From the NCBI GenBank assembly GCA_902806565.1, contig CADCXA010000025.1, positions 2,914,001 through 2,978,000 on the forward strand: a DNA stretch of 64,000 bases, read 5' to 3'. Shown one piece after another: positions 34,784 through 46,297 of the stretch. This stretch comes from Hypoxylon rubiginosum. Its lineage: Eukaryota > Ascomycota > Sordariomycetes > Xylariales > Hypoxylaceae. The notes under the pieces were generated by a model. The model worked only from the letters and a program-made list of their open reading frames with translations. It made no database searches and was not told where the DNA came from. The position numbers and the translations under genes are program-made. Position 1 is the first letter of the stretch; each line of letters begins with the position of its first letter.

Positions 34784-36988
34784 CTTGCGCACCGGGCGGA
34801 TTAAGGGGTCAATGTCCGTGCTGATTTGATTAAAGCGCAACCGTTAGAAGCTTCGAATAAAGTTCAATCCCCAACATCAAGAGCATGTACTTTTGACGAC
34901 AATGTCCCGAAGCCTCAGGGCCAGCTTGGATATTCTAATTTATCGAGGTCTAATGCGCTACACGTGGGCAATGGCATCTGATGTGTTCCCCAGCATGTCA
35001 TAATCGGTAGGAGCCATGGAGTCATGCCACGCTGTCGCACGTTGGAGTTGGGACGACCACGGTGATGTAGCGATGTGTGTGAAGGCGCCTAAGAATTTCA
35101 GACACCTTAAACTCTGTCAGGACTAAAGAATAGTCGTTGGAATATATACCGCGTCCTCCACGCAAGCTCTGACATCCTTCATGATCCCTTTTTCGGTAGC
35201 TTATGAATCGGGGACCTAAAACGCCTGCGCGTTGTGCTAGCGTGAACCAAGATGCTGTGCGGAACCTGCTATCGTCATGCTAGGCGTGGTCCATTGACGA
35301 TCCGTTGTAAGCCACCATCCCGTAGACTGAACCAAGCCCTCGGATACTGCACCGGCTTTTCGATAGAGTTCGAACCCCTGTTTACCCATGGCCCTCGTCC
35401 CATAGCTTTTGCATGAAGGTAGGTTGTCCATCATTTGTGTGCAATCAGCTTTGATCAGCGTATAAAATCCACGCTCTTCGCGACATCCGACTCGGTGCTT
35501 AATGATCCTTCATAACAAGTATCTCAAGCTAAATTGATATATTTGTGCAAATTCTGGCATGCCTGACTGTATGCCACAGACATTGAACGTCTCGGCACAC
35601 TTGACCATCCACCTCACTTGTAAGGTGGAGGAAATATCCATAGATCCGCTAGAGATACAAGATGATAGATGGCAACCATTAAAAGATGTATGCGGTCCTC
35701 GGTGTTCGGTTTTCTATTTCATAACCTTGTATGAGTCTCGTTAGAATGGATGGCAGGCGACTAGCGTAACGATTGCGCTTAAATTTAGCTCAATAATTTT
35801 ACCGGCTGATGTTTGTAAAGGGGATGGGACGAAGATAGATTATAAGCTAAAGACGTAGATTTTGTACCTGAGCTCGTTCAGCAGATTCAGGGAAACCGAG
35901 GAATAGCCCTCAAGTTTTCCATAGTGGCTCGACTAGCTGCCGTAGGAGAATATCTTCACTGAGCGCCGCGTGTTTAATGCATGACGCTATCGTCGGATGG
36001 TTCCATGCCAACTCTACCCAAAATATAGTATGGCAGTATGGTAGGGTCCCATTCACCATGAGCAGAGTCGCCTAAAGTCGCTCTCACCGGATTGTATAGC
36101 ATTGTATAGCGTTGTATAAACAAAGAGCGTAGACTTTTATGAAAGGTTCATGGGTTAGAAAGTCACTTTGCCAGCTTCAGCAGTGTGGTTCTTCCTATTA
36201 AAACTGTCAATAATGACCCAGTGCCAGTGACGACTGACACCAATGAACTCGTTAGTTCTTCGGATCTTCGTCATAAGGATGAACGGCCAACATGTAGAAT
36301 CTGTTAATAAACACTAGAAAAAGGGGCGTTCCTGGATATGGCCCCAGCTTAGATTCTAGTCAGGCACCACGGCGGAGAAAGGGCCCAGAATGTAGACAAG
36401 GGCCCACTGGGGATGACGGAAGAGTTCCGTGACATTGCTTCCTGTGCCTGGCGGCTATGATATTTCCTGTGAAGCTCGACGAAGTTGCGTGTCCTCGAGT
36501 TGATGCTAGTGTTCTACTATTGCTCGGCTACCTGGTAATGACTTGCTGGAGAAATAAGACTGGTAACTCCCCAAGGCCTACTTGGCGATCCGAGCATTTT
36601 AAGGACATAGTAAAGTCTTTGGTACTCAGGAAGTAGAATTATTAGATGCGAGTCTACTATCAGGTTGTTTGTGACGGGGTTGCGAGATGTAACCTATACG
36701 TGATAGATACCCGTGCTTATCGATATGAGAAATATTGATATCGGCATGATATCGGAACTTACACAAAATAAACCTCTTTAATTACATAACGCTATAAGAA
36801 GGTATGAACGCAGAACTAGAGCTCGTTTGATGAATTCAACGTGCTTTTACGTACAACTACGCGCTGTCTCTTTGTAACAGTGTTCTCAGTTCGACGAAGC
36901 CAACCAAGCTCGAAAGCACCCAGTTTTTGGTCCCCGGAGCTTCGGTCTGATCTACGGCTGAAATATGTCGCCCTGAGAGGTCTAGAGA
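34784..36988. other. 2.2 kb divergent promoter region
   Basis: Lies between two divergent genes. AT-rich for this window, with no motif-bearing frame. It contains a short tandem ATTGTATAGC at 36091-36118. If the minus-strand gene has an upstream exon, it lies at the left end. Confidence 0.5.
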
Positions 36989-38850
36989 ATGGCTTCTTTC
37001 ACACCATACACGTACATACAATGCCCCTGCCAGGAGCCGACGAGCCAGGGCCGTCCCGCAGACGACGCGCCGTCCCCCACCTCCCAGGACTTACCCGACG
37101 ACGACGATGACGACCACGCCTTCGATCCGCGGGCTCCCCGGTCCAACTATAGCCTGTATCCCTTGGAATACCTGCTATACTGCGACGTGTGTCACCAGAT
37201 TCGCTGCCCCCGTTGCGTCGCCGAGGAGCTCGTGACAGTGTATTGTCCCAACTGTCTGTTTGAGGTCGGAAGCAGTAGTCTTAAGACTGAAGGGAACAGG
37301 TATGTAGCCATGATTCGGGATACGGTATCTCAAGGGCTAGGACTAACTTTTTATCTCGTAGATGCACACGTAGTTGCTTCCAATGCCCTATATGCATCGG
37401 ACCGCTAGCCGTCCAGTCTCTCGAATCAGCACCCGACCCATCGCTCCTGACGGCAGAGAGCCCCGCCAGCCCCGTGCCTCCCTCGGGCCCGTGGATCCTC
37501 GCCTGCTCGTACTGCAACTGGAACTCATCCGAGATTGGCGTCAAGTTCGATAAACCGCAAGGCATCTTTTCGCAGCTCTCCAAGCTGCGCCACGGCGAAG
37601 ACCACCACCACACCAAGCACTCTACTACTACGAGCAGCGGGGACATATCCATGTCCCCGAAGAAGAGCGACGCCGCCACAGTAGCACCGGAGACCGCGAA
37701 GGCGAGGTTCGCGGCGATGAAGTCGTTCTACAACGCCCAGAACAACACGGGCCCGGCGAGCACGGGGCTGGCCGGCCTGGGCGACTACGGGTTCAGCTCG
37801 CCGGGCGCCCTGTCGCGCATCATGAACCTGTACTCGGGCAACAGCATCGCGGGGGGCGGGCACCACAAGCCCAACAAGCCCAAGCCGAGCGCGGCGCGGG
37901 AGGCCGACGCCGCGGGCGAGGGCTTCCGCGCCGCGGGCGACCTGGACGAGGGCGCGGCCGTCTCGAAGCTGCGGCGCGAGGGCTGGGCCGGCACGGCGAC
38001 GCGCGAGCAGGCGCGCGCGCAGGCCGAGGAGGGCGCGCGGTTCGCCGACGAGCTGTGGCCCATCCCGTACCTGCTGCGCACGAAGCGGTCGAAGCGGTGC
38101 CCCGTCTGCCGCCACATCATCAGCAAGCCCGAGTCCAAGGTCGGCAACACGCGGTGGCGCATCCGGCTCGTCGCCAACAACTCGATCCCGTCGATATCTA
38201 TCAAGCCGCTCCACATTAACAACTCCTCCTCTTCCGCCCTCCTCCTCCAGCCCCTCCAGCCCGCCCAGTTCCTGCTCACCTTCAAGAACCCCGTCTTCGA
38301 GGAGATCAAGGTGACCCTCGCCACCCCGGCCACCACCCCCGGACGCTTCGCCTCCAAGGTCACCGTGCTCTGCCCCCAGTTCACCATCGACGCCAACACC
38401 GACACCGACATGTACCTAGATGACGTCCTCAAGGACGGGGAGAAGGACGGCGCCGCCGCCGGCAGCAGCAGCCGCCGGCGGAGAGGGTTGGGCGACGAGG
38501 GCGCGGGCGCGGGCGCGGGTGCGACGACGCACCACCAGGCGGAGGCCGGCAAGATATGGGAGCGCGGCCGGAACTGGGTTAGTATCGTAGTCGAGGTCGT
38601 CCCCGCGTCGCTCCGCATAGAAGAGCCCCCCGCCGTTCTCAGAAAAGAGGGCGACCCGGAGCCGGACCTGAGCCCGCTCAGGGAAGACGAGGACGTGTTG
38701 GAGATACCCATGTTTGTGCGGCTGGAGTGGGAGGGCGACGCGTCGCAGGATCAGGTGGGCGCTGCGGCTGGCAAGGAAAAGGATACTAGGGAGAAGAGAG
38801 AATTGGCGTACTGGTGCGCCATCGGCGTTGGTCGGATCAGCCAGGAATAG
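36989..38850 (+). CDS. dynactin subunit 4 (p62)
   Basis: Component of the dynactin complex, which activates dynein and links it to cargo. In filamentous fungi dynactin is needed for nuclear migration along hyphae, and the Neurospora p62 gene is ro-2. Two exons (36989-37299, 37362-38850) give 599 residues. The N-terminus has the family's cysteine-rich zinc-binding array: CPC, CDVCHQIRCPRC, YCPNC, then CTRSCFQCPIC across the splice, and later ACSYCNW. A second pair, CPVCRHII, lies at about residue 350. The C-terminal beta-rich region (FLLTFKNPVFEEIKVTL, then IPMFVRLEW and AYWCAIGVGRI) is also typical. Low-complexity Ala/Gly/Glu linkers (for example GAGAGAG) expand the middle. The gene converges on eS7 with 247 bp between stops. 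Confidence 0.93.
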
Positions 38851-39097
38851 CTAAAGAGAGAAACTACGATACCCTAAAGAGACAGAAAAAACAGTCACGA
38901 AGTCACGAAGAATATTGATACAATTATTGGGCTTAAGGTTGTCATCAGAAAACAACCGGCTTGTCCATTTTGTCACAAGCTATCTAGACGCCGTGCCAGT
39001 TAATTTTGGCCCACCATGATGCCATGCTTGTCATCCCAATGAAGACGAACCACGTGAAACTTCCCAGACCAGCCCAGACGCATCTCTCCCCTTAAAC

Positions 39098-40100
39098 CTA
39101 GAACTCGGTGGCACCGGACTGGGGGAACTCGAAGGTGACGGTTCGGCCCGTCAGTCTGCGGTAGACCTCGGAGTAGGTGTCGAGTCTGTAGTCGACACCG
39201 CCACGCTCCTTCTCGTCGAGGATGACCTTCAGCAGCTTGCTGTTGTCCTCCTTGGTGCGCAGGCGCTTGCCGACGATCTCGACGGGGTAGACGAGGTCGC
39301 TCAGGATGGCGTCGTGGACGGCAGTCAGGGTTCGGGAGCGGGGGCGCTTCTGCTTGAGGGTGTTGCGCGAGCGGGCGGATCGCTTGGGGCGCGGCAGGAT
39401 ACGGCGCGAAGCCAGGATCAGGACGTGGCGGTCAGAGAACTTCTTCTCGAGCTCACGAGTCAGGCTACAAGGAACCAAGTTAAAATGATTAGCAATTCCT
39501 TACAGGCACAGAGAACAGGACGGTTGGAGCTGAAACTTACCGCTGCTGGACTCGGTGGAAGCCCTGAAGGGATGGGACGGGGACAAAGATGACGATTGCC
39601 TTCTTGCCGTGGCCAACTTCGATCTAATCAAGACCCAAAGTCAGCAGGCGAGCTCCAGGAGACACTAGTTTTCTGTGTTCCTTGGACCGCTTCCCGTCCT
39701 TATTCCACTGATATTGCCAGACGTATTATGGTATGGTATATGGTATTCGTATGTCATTCTTAATGCGGCTCATTACGATTGGAGCAATCGTAGCTGAGCG
39801 GTATGTAGCAAGAGACGGCATGCTCGGATTGAGGATGCTCGCTTTTTTTGAAGACAATCGAGATACGGTGGAATAGGCGTTGCGGCAAAGCGGTCCTAGG
39901 TGTCTAAGACAATCGGGATAGAGATTCATTTATTTTCTCACCTCACGGGCAGAGACGAACTGCAGGGGTCGGAGAGCGACCTTGAGGTCGGCGGTGTTGG
40001 TCTCGAGGTCGTAGAGAGCACCGGCGATACTGGTCTCCAGCTCCGACGGGTTCTGGCGCGACGGGCTGTTGGGCGCGATCTTGTTCAGAGAGGCACTCAT
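39098..40100 (-). CDS. 40S ribosomal protein eS7
   Basis: Small-subunit ribosomal protein of 202 residues, the usual length for eS7. The exons are 40100-39942, 39623-39541 and 39474-family frame placed at 39464-39098. Introns are 318 and 76 nt. Diagnostic segments are [20 protein letters not shown], then [38 protein letters not shown] and [20 protein letters not shown]. The start [14 protein letters not shown] agrees with fungal eS7 proteins. The 318-nt first intron is long for this window. The strong codon bias (many CTC/GTC/AAG codons) fits a highly expressed gene. Confidence 0.95.
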
Positions 40101-41654
40101 GATTGCGGCTTTTGCTGATGAGAGAAAAGGAACAAAGTCGCAAAAAGAGTGGTTTTTGGCTGTGTGGTGGGTTAGTAGGAATTGAAGTCGCGAGGTGTTG
40201 AGGGTTGCGGCTCGTGCTTGTTGGAAAAAATCACAAATTAGGTTTTTTTCCAGTGTGGGATTGCTAAAATCAAATTTGGTTGTGGGCTAGCAGTGCTCGG
40301 ACCACCCAGGGCTTTCCAATCAAGCGACTTTCTCAAAACAGTAAGCCGGTCAGACCGGTGTGGCTTTTTATCGATTGTGGCTTATCACATCTATCACCCT
40401 GTCACCTTACATCTGCAATCTCAAGCCTCTACAATGGTTCAGTTTCTTCGGCCATCCACATGGGTACGCGAGATGTACGCGAGGTGTTCGCGAGATACAT
40501 GCCCTATATCTACCTCATGTAGGTGTATATGCAATCTCATCATCTAATTACATCACTTGGATACCATCGCAAGGAATATCCCATTGCGAGAGAAATCAAG
40601 GCTTGAGCATCCTTAAGTGCATTTCTAGCGAAGCGATCATCTCCGTGATGGGTTTTATTATTCTCAGCCTATCTAATTTCAATCGGTCAGCTCCTCCTCA
40701 GCTTATCCGAAAGAATGAGAGATCGGCGGCCAGGGAACATTTCATGCATGTCGAGTCCTTCTGTACAACGTACACGATCATTTGCTTATCCGACCGTCCT
40801 GTCGTGAGAACTGCTGTACGTGAAAGTCATTTCACACCCCTGGAAAGACGCTGCATATATGTAGGAGGTAGGAGGTAGGAGGTAGGTAGGTAGGAGGTAG
40901 GTATGCATTATGTCTGTATTTCTATATGATGCCAATTACTGGCCCATCTCGAGATGCACTCATTACGCACTCATTACGCGTATTCAGCACACAGAACGGG
41001 CAAAAGGATGAGGCTATATCCTAGAGCTGTTCCGATGTTATCTGGAGGCTAGAATGACCCTCCCTACCTGCTAATTGGTAAAAGAATAAAGCTACACGAT
41101 AAAGGCGTTCTCTGATGAAGTAACGCAAATCCAATAGCCAGCCTCGTGAGACTCTGTCTGATTTCCGATTAGTACGCTGTGCCTCTCAGCAGCCGGACGG
41201 GGAGGAAGGATCGTATAACCAATCAGATAGGAGTCCTATTGCTAATTTAGGACGCCAATGCACAGCTCAATGTTCAGCACAAGCCTCATAGGTTCCAACA
41301 CTTTGCTTCTTATGATGCAGAAGACTACCACGGCAGCTAGCGTGGCGTTATATCGGTTCCGTGGACGGCTAGGTTTATTGCTTGAGGTAGAATGTATACG
41401 AATCCTTCGCTCGAGGCTCTGCAAGGTGCCTAGGTGATGAGGTGGGAATCTCCGTACCCTTTCCACGGTTAGGCCAGACTGACAAGTTGTCTCTTAAGGC
41501 TATTGGTACCTTAGGTAGCTAAGAAGTTCCTTTTCACTTCTTTACCTTTTCTACCTTGCCAGTAGTCAAGTTGAAACATACCTCATCTTGCTACCTGTTC
41601 AACCCTCTACTTGATACCCACTTCGTAATACTTAATACATAACCACCTCTCGCT
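40101..41654. other. 1.55 kb divergent promoter region
   Basis: Promoter of eS7 on the left and of the Cys-rich membrane protein on the right. A 172-codon open frame (40360-40878, plus) has no motif and is AT-rich. A GGTA-type microsatellite lies at 40861-40903. Confidence 0.5.
40861..40903. repeat. GTAGGAG/GTAG microsatellite
   Basis: Imperfect array of GTAGGAG and GTAG units. Similar CTAC/GTAG runs recur in other spacers of this window. Confidence 0.88.
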
Positions 41655-42710
41655 ATGTCGACATCTACCAGCCAGCTTGGTCTCTCCTGCCCATCCAAGG
41701 GCCAGTTTTACGTTTGCGAGAATGCGGCGATTCGCTTCGTTGGCTGTTGCACCGTCGACCCGTGTGCGGATGGGAGTGGAAGTTGTCCTCAGAGCGCCTT
41801 GACGCCGGCGAGCTTCTCGTCTGATCACTACGATACCATACCCGCGCAGAATTGTGCAGCGCCGAGCAATTCTAGTCACTGGTTTACTTGCCAGAGCTCG
41901 CAGCCGCCGTTCTTGGGATGCTGCAACGTAAATGCTTGCCAGAACAATGGATGCCCGACCGACTCACTGCTTTCGGCAACGTTGAGTGATAACACTACCG
42001 ATGCGCAAATATTCCTCTCCAACGCTCCATCCGCTACAAGTACAGCGACTCCAAGCGCAAGTTCGACCCCTGACGCTTCAGGTTCTTCAGGCTACAGCCT
42101 TTCTCTGGGTGCTATACTGGGAATCGCCATTGGATGTACGGCGCTCATTGCCATCATCCTCGCCTTCCTGGCGTACAGATGTGGTTGGTTGGCGAGGCAT
42201 CGAAAGCACAGGAAGGAAGCCGACGAGGCAACTAAACACCCCAGTACCCAAAGCGGTAAGTCTCTTCCTCCCATGAGGTTTGAAATAACCTCTTTTTGTA
42301 CGAATATTTACTAACCAAATAAAGCAGCATATGCCCCCAGCGCGTACGCCCCCAGCGAGGCTCGATGGCAAGAAGGGAATCGCTCCGGCACAACGAGTCC
42401 TGGCTTTCCGAGTCCTGGCTATCCAAGTCCTAGTTTTCCAAGTCCCGGTTTCGTGCCTTACTCTCCTGGACAGTATCACCAATACCACGTTCCCGCACCA
42501 CAGTCACACCCGTCTCCAGAGTCCTGGCAAGCCGATAGTAGGCACGTGTCGCAGATGTCCGAGCTGAGCGGCTGGGATCCTATGGCAGCCGACAAGAAGC
42601 AGCAGGTACACACACCGCTGTTGGCTCCAGGAGCGACCGAACTCGAGGGTCGCAACACCGAACTACCAGTAATAGCCGAACTTTCCTCGACGCCAATGAA
42701 GCCCCAGTAA
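41655..42710 (+). CDS. Cys-rich single-pass membrane protein
   Basis: Two exons (41655-42255, 42328-42710) give 327 residues. Alternative acceptors at 42324 and 42327 differ by one Ala. There is no N-terminal signal peptide. The ectodomain holds two tandem cysteine modules of like pattern: C-x8-C...FVGCCTVDPC...CP, and C-x10-C...FLGCCNVNAC...CP. A Ser/Thr-rich stalk follows, then a single helix (about 150-172, AILGIAIGCTALIAIILAF) and a basic stop-transfer RCGWLARHRKHRK. The cytosolic tail has short repeats, AYAPSAYAPS and SPGFPSPGYPSPSFPSPGF. This layout occurs widely in fungal cell-surface proteins and may suit wall or surface sensing, which is inference. I cannot name the family. Confidence 0.82.
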
Positions 42711-44042
42711 CTATCAGCTTACGGGAGAACTGAATTGGACTTGTCATTCTGCTAATAGCGTGGCGACGGGGGCTGGACTTTGGAATCTGGAATTCGGGAT
42801 GACCAACAGGGGAACGTTAAAATTAGTAGTGCGTTTGTATATAGGATACCAGTAATAACAGCCTACTGAGAAACGGAACCCCGTATAGAAGGGTCGATTC
42901 TACCAACACAGAAACTCGTCTGATCAACTATACCAGGAAAACCCCACAATGTGGAATGGATGTTCCAGTAGCACACCGGTGAAGACTTCGCCCGCAGGAT
43001 TCAGTGTAAGGATTTCCTCTGCTGAGCCTCATCATTCCGACGAACCTGGCCAAGTATCCTAGCTTGGCACGTAATTAGCCCCTCTTCGCTTACCTTTGCC
43101 ATTACCAACAGAGCGAGATGAGATTACGCCAAGTGCCGAGAGTAGGAGTTCACGAACCTGTAGTATATTCCTATCTTACTAGGTAAGTGGAGACGAGACC
43201 GAGCTTTTATACGATTGTTACCTATAACTCATAAAGTCTCGCTGCTTTCCTTTGGTGCTACCAATGATGTACGAAGCCATACTCATTCGTGTCCCGTGTT
43301 AGTCTTCCTAACCTCCTCAGCATGTAGCCACATTGAGATTTGCAATTAGTAACCCCGTAGAGCAAAGCGATGCGCTTCAAAAGTTGGCTTCGTCTAAGAG
43401 GTAGGCATTAACAGAGCACCAGCACGTTATATGGCTTGTGGGATATCCGCTGTATCTCGCAGTTGAACTCAGGAATTCGTGGACATAGGTAGGTACCTTC
43501 TAAGGAGCATTTCACCGTGATGCGTCAAAAGTCTGGCCCGAAGTACCGCAACTAACTCAGAAGCGATCACCTAAATATGTGTTATCAATGTTGACTATAA
43601 TAGACTCTCGATGCGGGCCCAGCTGCCTCGACTCTGTTATGTACCGGTGCGACGATAAAGCATGTTAGAGCACATATAGATTCAAGCTTATAAGAGACAC
43701 ACTTTAGGGAGCTAAGGGGTTATATGTATACAGCCATCTCCTAAGAACACAGTCAACAAGTCAAGACGTAGTACAAGCTACCTGGTAAGTCATTATATCT
43801 ATTACGGACATAATGTTCGTCACCATTTCGCTTCGATGCACGTAGTTCTGTTACACTACATTGCCTACTGCATGTATATCAAATGTCACCTCAGTTGAAC
43901 TCTACAAAACTCAGACATACCATGGACACGATGAATTATTCTATTGGAGCTGCTTCTCAACCCTGGAGTTCATACAGAGGGTACCTAGGTAGCTATATAG
44001 CAGGTATGTAAAGTATAATGTATTTTTCCAGTTTGGCTTCCC
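42711..44042. other. 1.3 kb convergent spacer
   Basis: 3' flanks of two converging genes. No gene is visible. One exact TACCTAGGTA palindrome lies at 43982-43991, just past the dehydrogenase stop codon. Confidence 0.55.
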
Positions 44043-45197
44043 CTACGCGCCGAACACCTTGTCGTAATCGGTCATGGTGAAGCGGTACCGGACGTCGTTC
44101 CCGTGGAGCCTCTGCATGGTCTTGCCCAGGTTCTCAGCGCTAAGGGGCACGGTCTCGACCCACGACTCGATGCCCTTGTCGGCGGCGAGCCGCAGCATGT
44201 CGAGCATCTCGCGGCGGCTGCCCAGGTGCGAGGCGCCGATCAGGCAGCCGTTGGCGAGCAGGTCCTGGGGCTGGATGTTGAGCGTGGCCTCCTCGGGCAG
44301 GCCGACCGAGATCCACTTGCCGTGGACGTCGAGCAGGGCCAGGTAGGCGCCGAGGTCGAAGCCGTCGCCGAAGCTGTTGGCCGTGCTGACGATCAGGTCG
44401 AACGTCAGCAGGTGCTCCTTGTTCCAGTCCTTGTCCTGCGAGGCCAGGTAGCCGTCGGCGCCCATCGCCTTCGCGTCCGCCTCCTTGCTGTGCGACCGCG
44501 AGATAACCCACGTCTCTGCGCCCAGCGCCTTGGCGAAGAGGACTGCGAAGTGGCCCAGGCCTCCTAGACCGACCACGCCGACCTTCTTGCCGGGTCCGGC
44601 GCCGTTCCGTACTAGAGGACTGTAGCTGGTTATGCCGGCACACAACATCGGCGCGGCGAGGTGACTCGGTAGCGCATCTGGGATTGGGAATACCCTACCA
44701 AGTTTCCACTAGTTAGTAATGGTGCGTTCAGGCATCTTTTTATTCGCCTCGGTAAGAACGTACCAATGCTCATGTGTTCTCACGTGCGACGAGTAACCGC
44801 CCTGGGTCACAATACCGGTATCCGGCCATACGGCGCCGTACGTATCCAACTGCTTAGGGCAGTATGTCTCATTATCATTTTTGCATTGACGGCACTCCAA
44901 GCACGACCACGATTGGGCACCGACGCCGACTCGCTGTCCCTCTTTGATGAGCGTGACCTTGGGGCCCACTCTCAAGGCCTTGCCGACGATCTCGTGGCCG
45001 ACAGCGAGAGGAAACTTCTGCGCGCCCCAGCCGCCGGTGATGGTATGGATATCGCTAGAGCACACGCCACAGCATTCGACCTTGACCTCGACGTCGTGAT
45101 CGCCGAACGGCTTAGTGTCGAACTTGTTCTTATGAAACTGCGTCCAGGTGTCAGGCGACTCGACCTGGAACCCTTCGTATTGATCGTATTTAGACAT
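44043..45197 (-). CDS. zinc-dependent, NADP(H)-type cinnamyl/medium-chain alcohol dehydrogenase
   Basis: Probably reduces aldehydes to alcohols in the cytosol, in the yeast ADH6/cinnamyl-alcohol-dehydrogenase group. Two exons (45197-44764, 44694-44043; 69-nt intron) give 361 residues, the normal length. The catalytic zinc ligands are Cys46, His68 and Glu69 (CGVCSSDIH, then GHEIVG). The structural zinc ligands are Cys99, 102, 105 and 113. The coenzyme fold has GVVGLGGLGHFAV, and the SRSHSKEADAKAMGAD stretch places Ser/Arg at the phosphate-binding site, suiting NADP(H). The intron phase closes to give EHWVFPIPD. A further in-frame ATG does not precede the chosen start closely. Substrate and pathway are unknown; the neighbours do not help. 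Confidence 0.93.
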
Positions 45198-45829
45198 TTT
45201 GTGGTATATTTTGGAACTTGGGTATCGAATCTGTCTCAATTTGTTGGATACAAAATCCAGTGACGGAGGGGTTATGGAGGGGTAGCAGAATATATTTGAA
45301 GTTCGTGAGAACCGAGAACCCCCACCTTGTTCTTTCCCCTCCTACCTAGGACCTAGGTAGTCAGCTATTGTATACCTACCTAGGTAGTGAGGGTCTTCCC
45401 TCCAAGAATCCAATCACCCATCCTTTTAACCGCATATGTCGGAGCAATGCAATGTGTAGCAACGGTTGTTCGCGCGAGAGGGGCCCAGGAATCGGCCTCT
45501 TCTTCGTTTCGGATAGTTAATCCGATCGATATGCCGAATCTTCCACCACTCAAGTCTGCATGATAAGACAACCCCCTCACCCCAGATATCGCCAGGACGG
45601 TATTTCATCCTACCGAGAAGACGCTGAACGTGGTTCCAAAATCTTCTTGTGAGCTGTCCTTGAAAATTATGTCACGAATGTGGGGTGGCGGTGCAAATTG
45701 CTATATGTTCGCGATGATCTATATCGTTACCGTGGTAAGAGTAAGAATACAGGTCTGCGGTGCCGGAGAACTCAGCGACTTGGCCACTGACGGGGACGAG
45801 CGTACATCTGTGGCGCAACGGTTCGTTCC
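45198..45829. other. 630 bp spacer
   Basis: Dehydrogenase promoter on the left and the 3' flank of the small membrane protein on the right. Several GGTAG/CTACC runs and one exact TACCTAGGTA palindrome at 45377-45386. Confidence 0.55.
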
Positions 45830-46297
45830 TCAAGCCGCTTTCTTATTAGTCTTAGCGGCTGGTGCTCCGAGTCCGACTTCAGCGAGAAACGCAATTCTCA
45901 TGGCCGCGCCCAGATACACAAAACCCACATTGCCCCAGTCGATGGCATTCCAGCGCGTCACGTCCCAGTAGACCCAGAACCCCAGCCCGCTCACCGAGTA
46001 CAGGTGTCCAAAGTCGGCGATCAGCAGGACGGACAGTACTGTCTTCCAGACCCGGAGGTCGCCCGTGGACCGTAGCACCAGCGCCTCGTTCAGCGCGAAC
46101 AGTAGGTACAGGTTGGCGAGCTGCGACAGGACGATCGATGTGCCGAATGAGAGCTGCGACGGTACGTGCGTCGTCATGGCGAGGTACTCATCCTGTCGGA
46201 AGTGCGCGTAGTAGGCACCCACGAGCGCGGATATGGGCTCGATGATTAGGAAGAATGCCCTGTAGGCAAGCGGGAGGACGGTCTGCCGCGGCGCCAT
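45830..46297 (-). CDS. small four-helix membrane protein (DUF7704-like)
   Basis: Single exon, 155 residues, ATG at 46297. Four hydrophobic helices are visible: LAYRAFFLIIEPISALVGAY, QLANLYLLFALNEALVL, VWKTVLSVLLIADFGHLYSV and NVGFVYLGAAMRIAFLA. The C-terminal tail is short and lysine-rich. The EP...G.Y and DFGHLYS...G...W motifs resemble a family of small fungal membrane proteins I know as DUF7704; the function is not known. The intact frame and codon use support it. Confidence 0.82.
   Translation of the reverse strand: MAPRQTVLPLAYRAFFLIIEPISALVGAYYAHFRQDEYLAMTTHVPSQLSFGTSIVLSQLANLYLLFALNEALVLRSTGDLRVWKTVLSVLLIADFGHLYSVSGLGFWVYWDVTRWNAIDWGNVGFVYLGAAMRIAFLAEVGLGAPAAKTNKKAA

Noticed and set aside
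40360..40878. 172-codon open frame between eS7 and the Cys-rich gene
   Set aside because: Non-ATG start, AT-rich promoter sequence, no recognisable domain.
44103..44567. Long plus-strand frame inside the alcohol dehydrogenase gene
   Set aside because: It is the GC-rich antisense shadow of the dehydrogenase exon.
36989..46297. A secondary-metabolite gene cluster around the dehydrogenase
   Set aside because: No synthase, terpene cyclase, P450 or transporter is present; the neighbours are housekeeping or unrelated.
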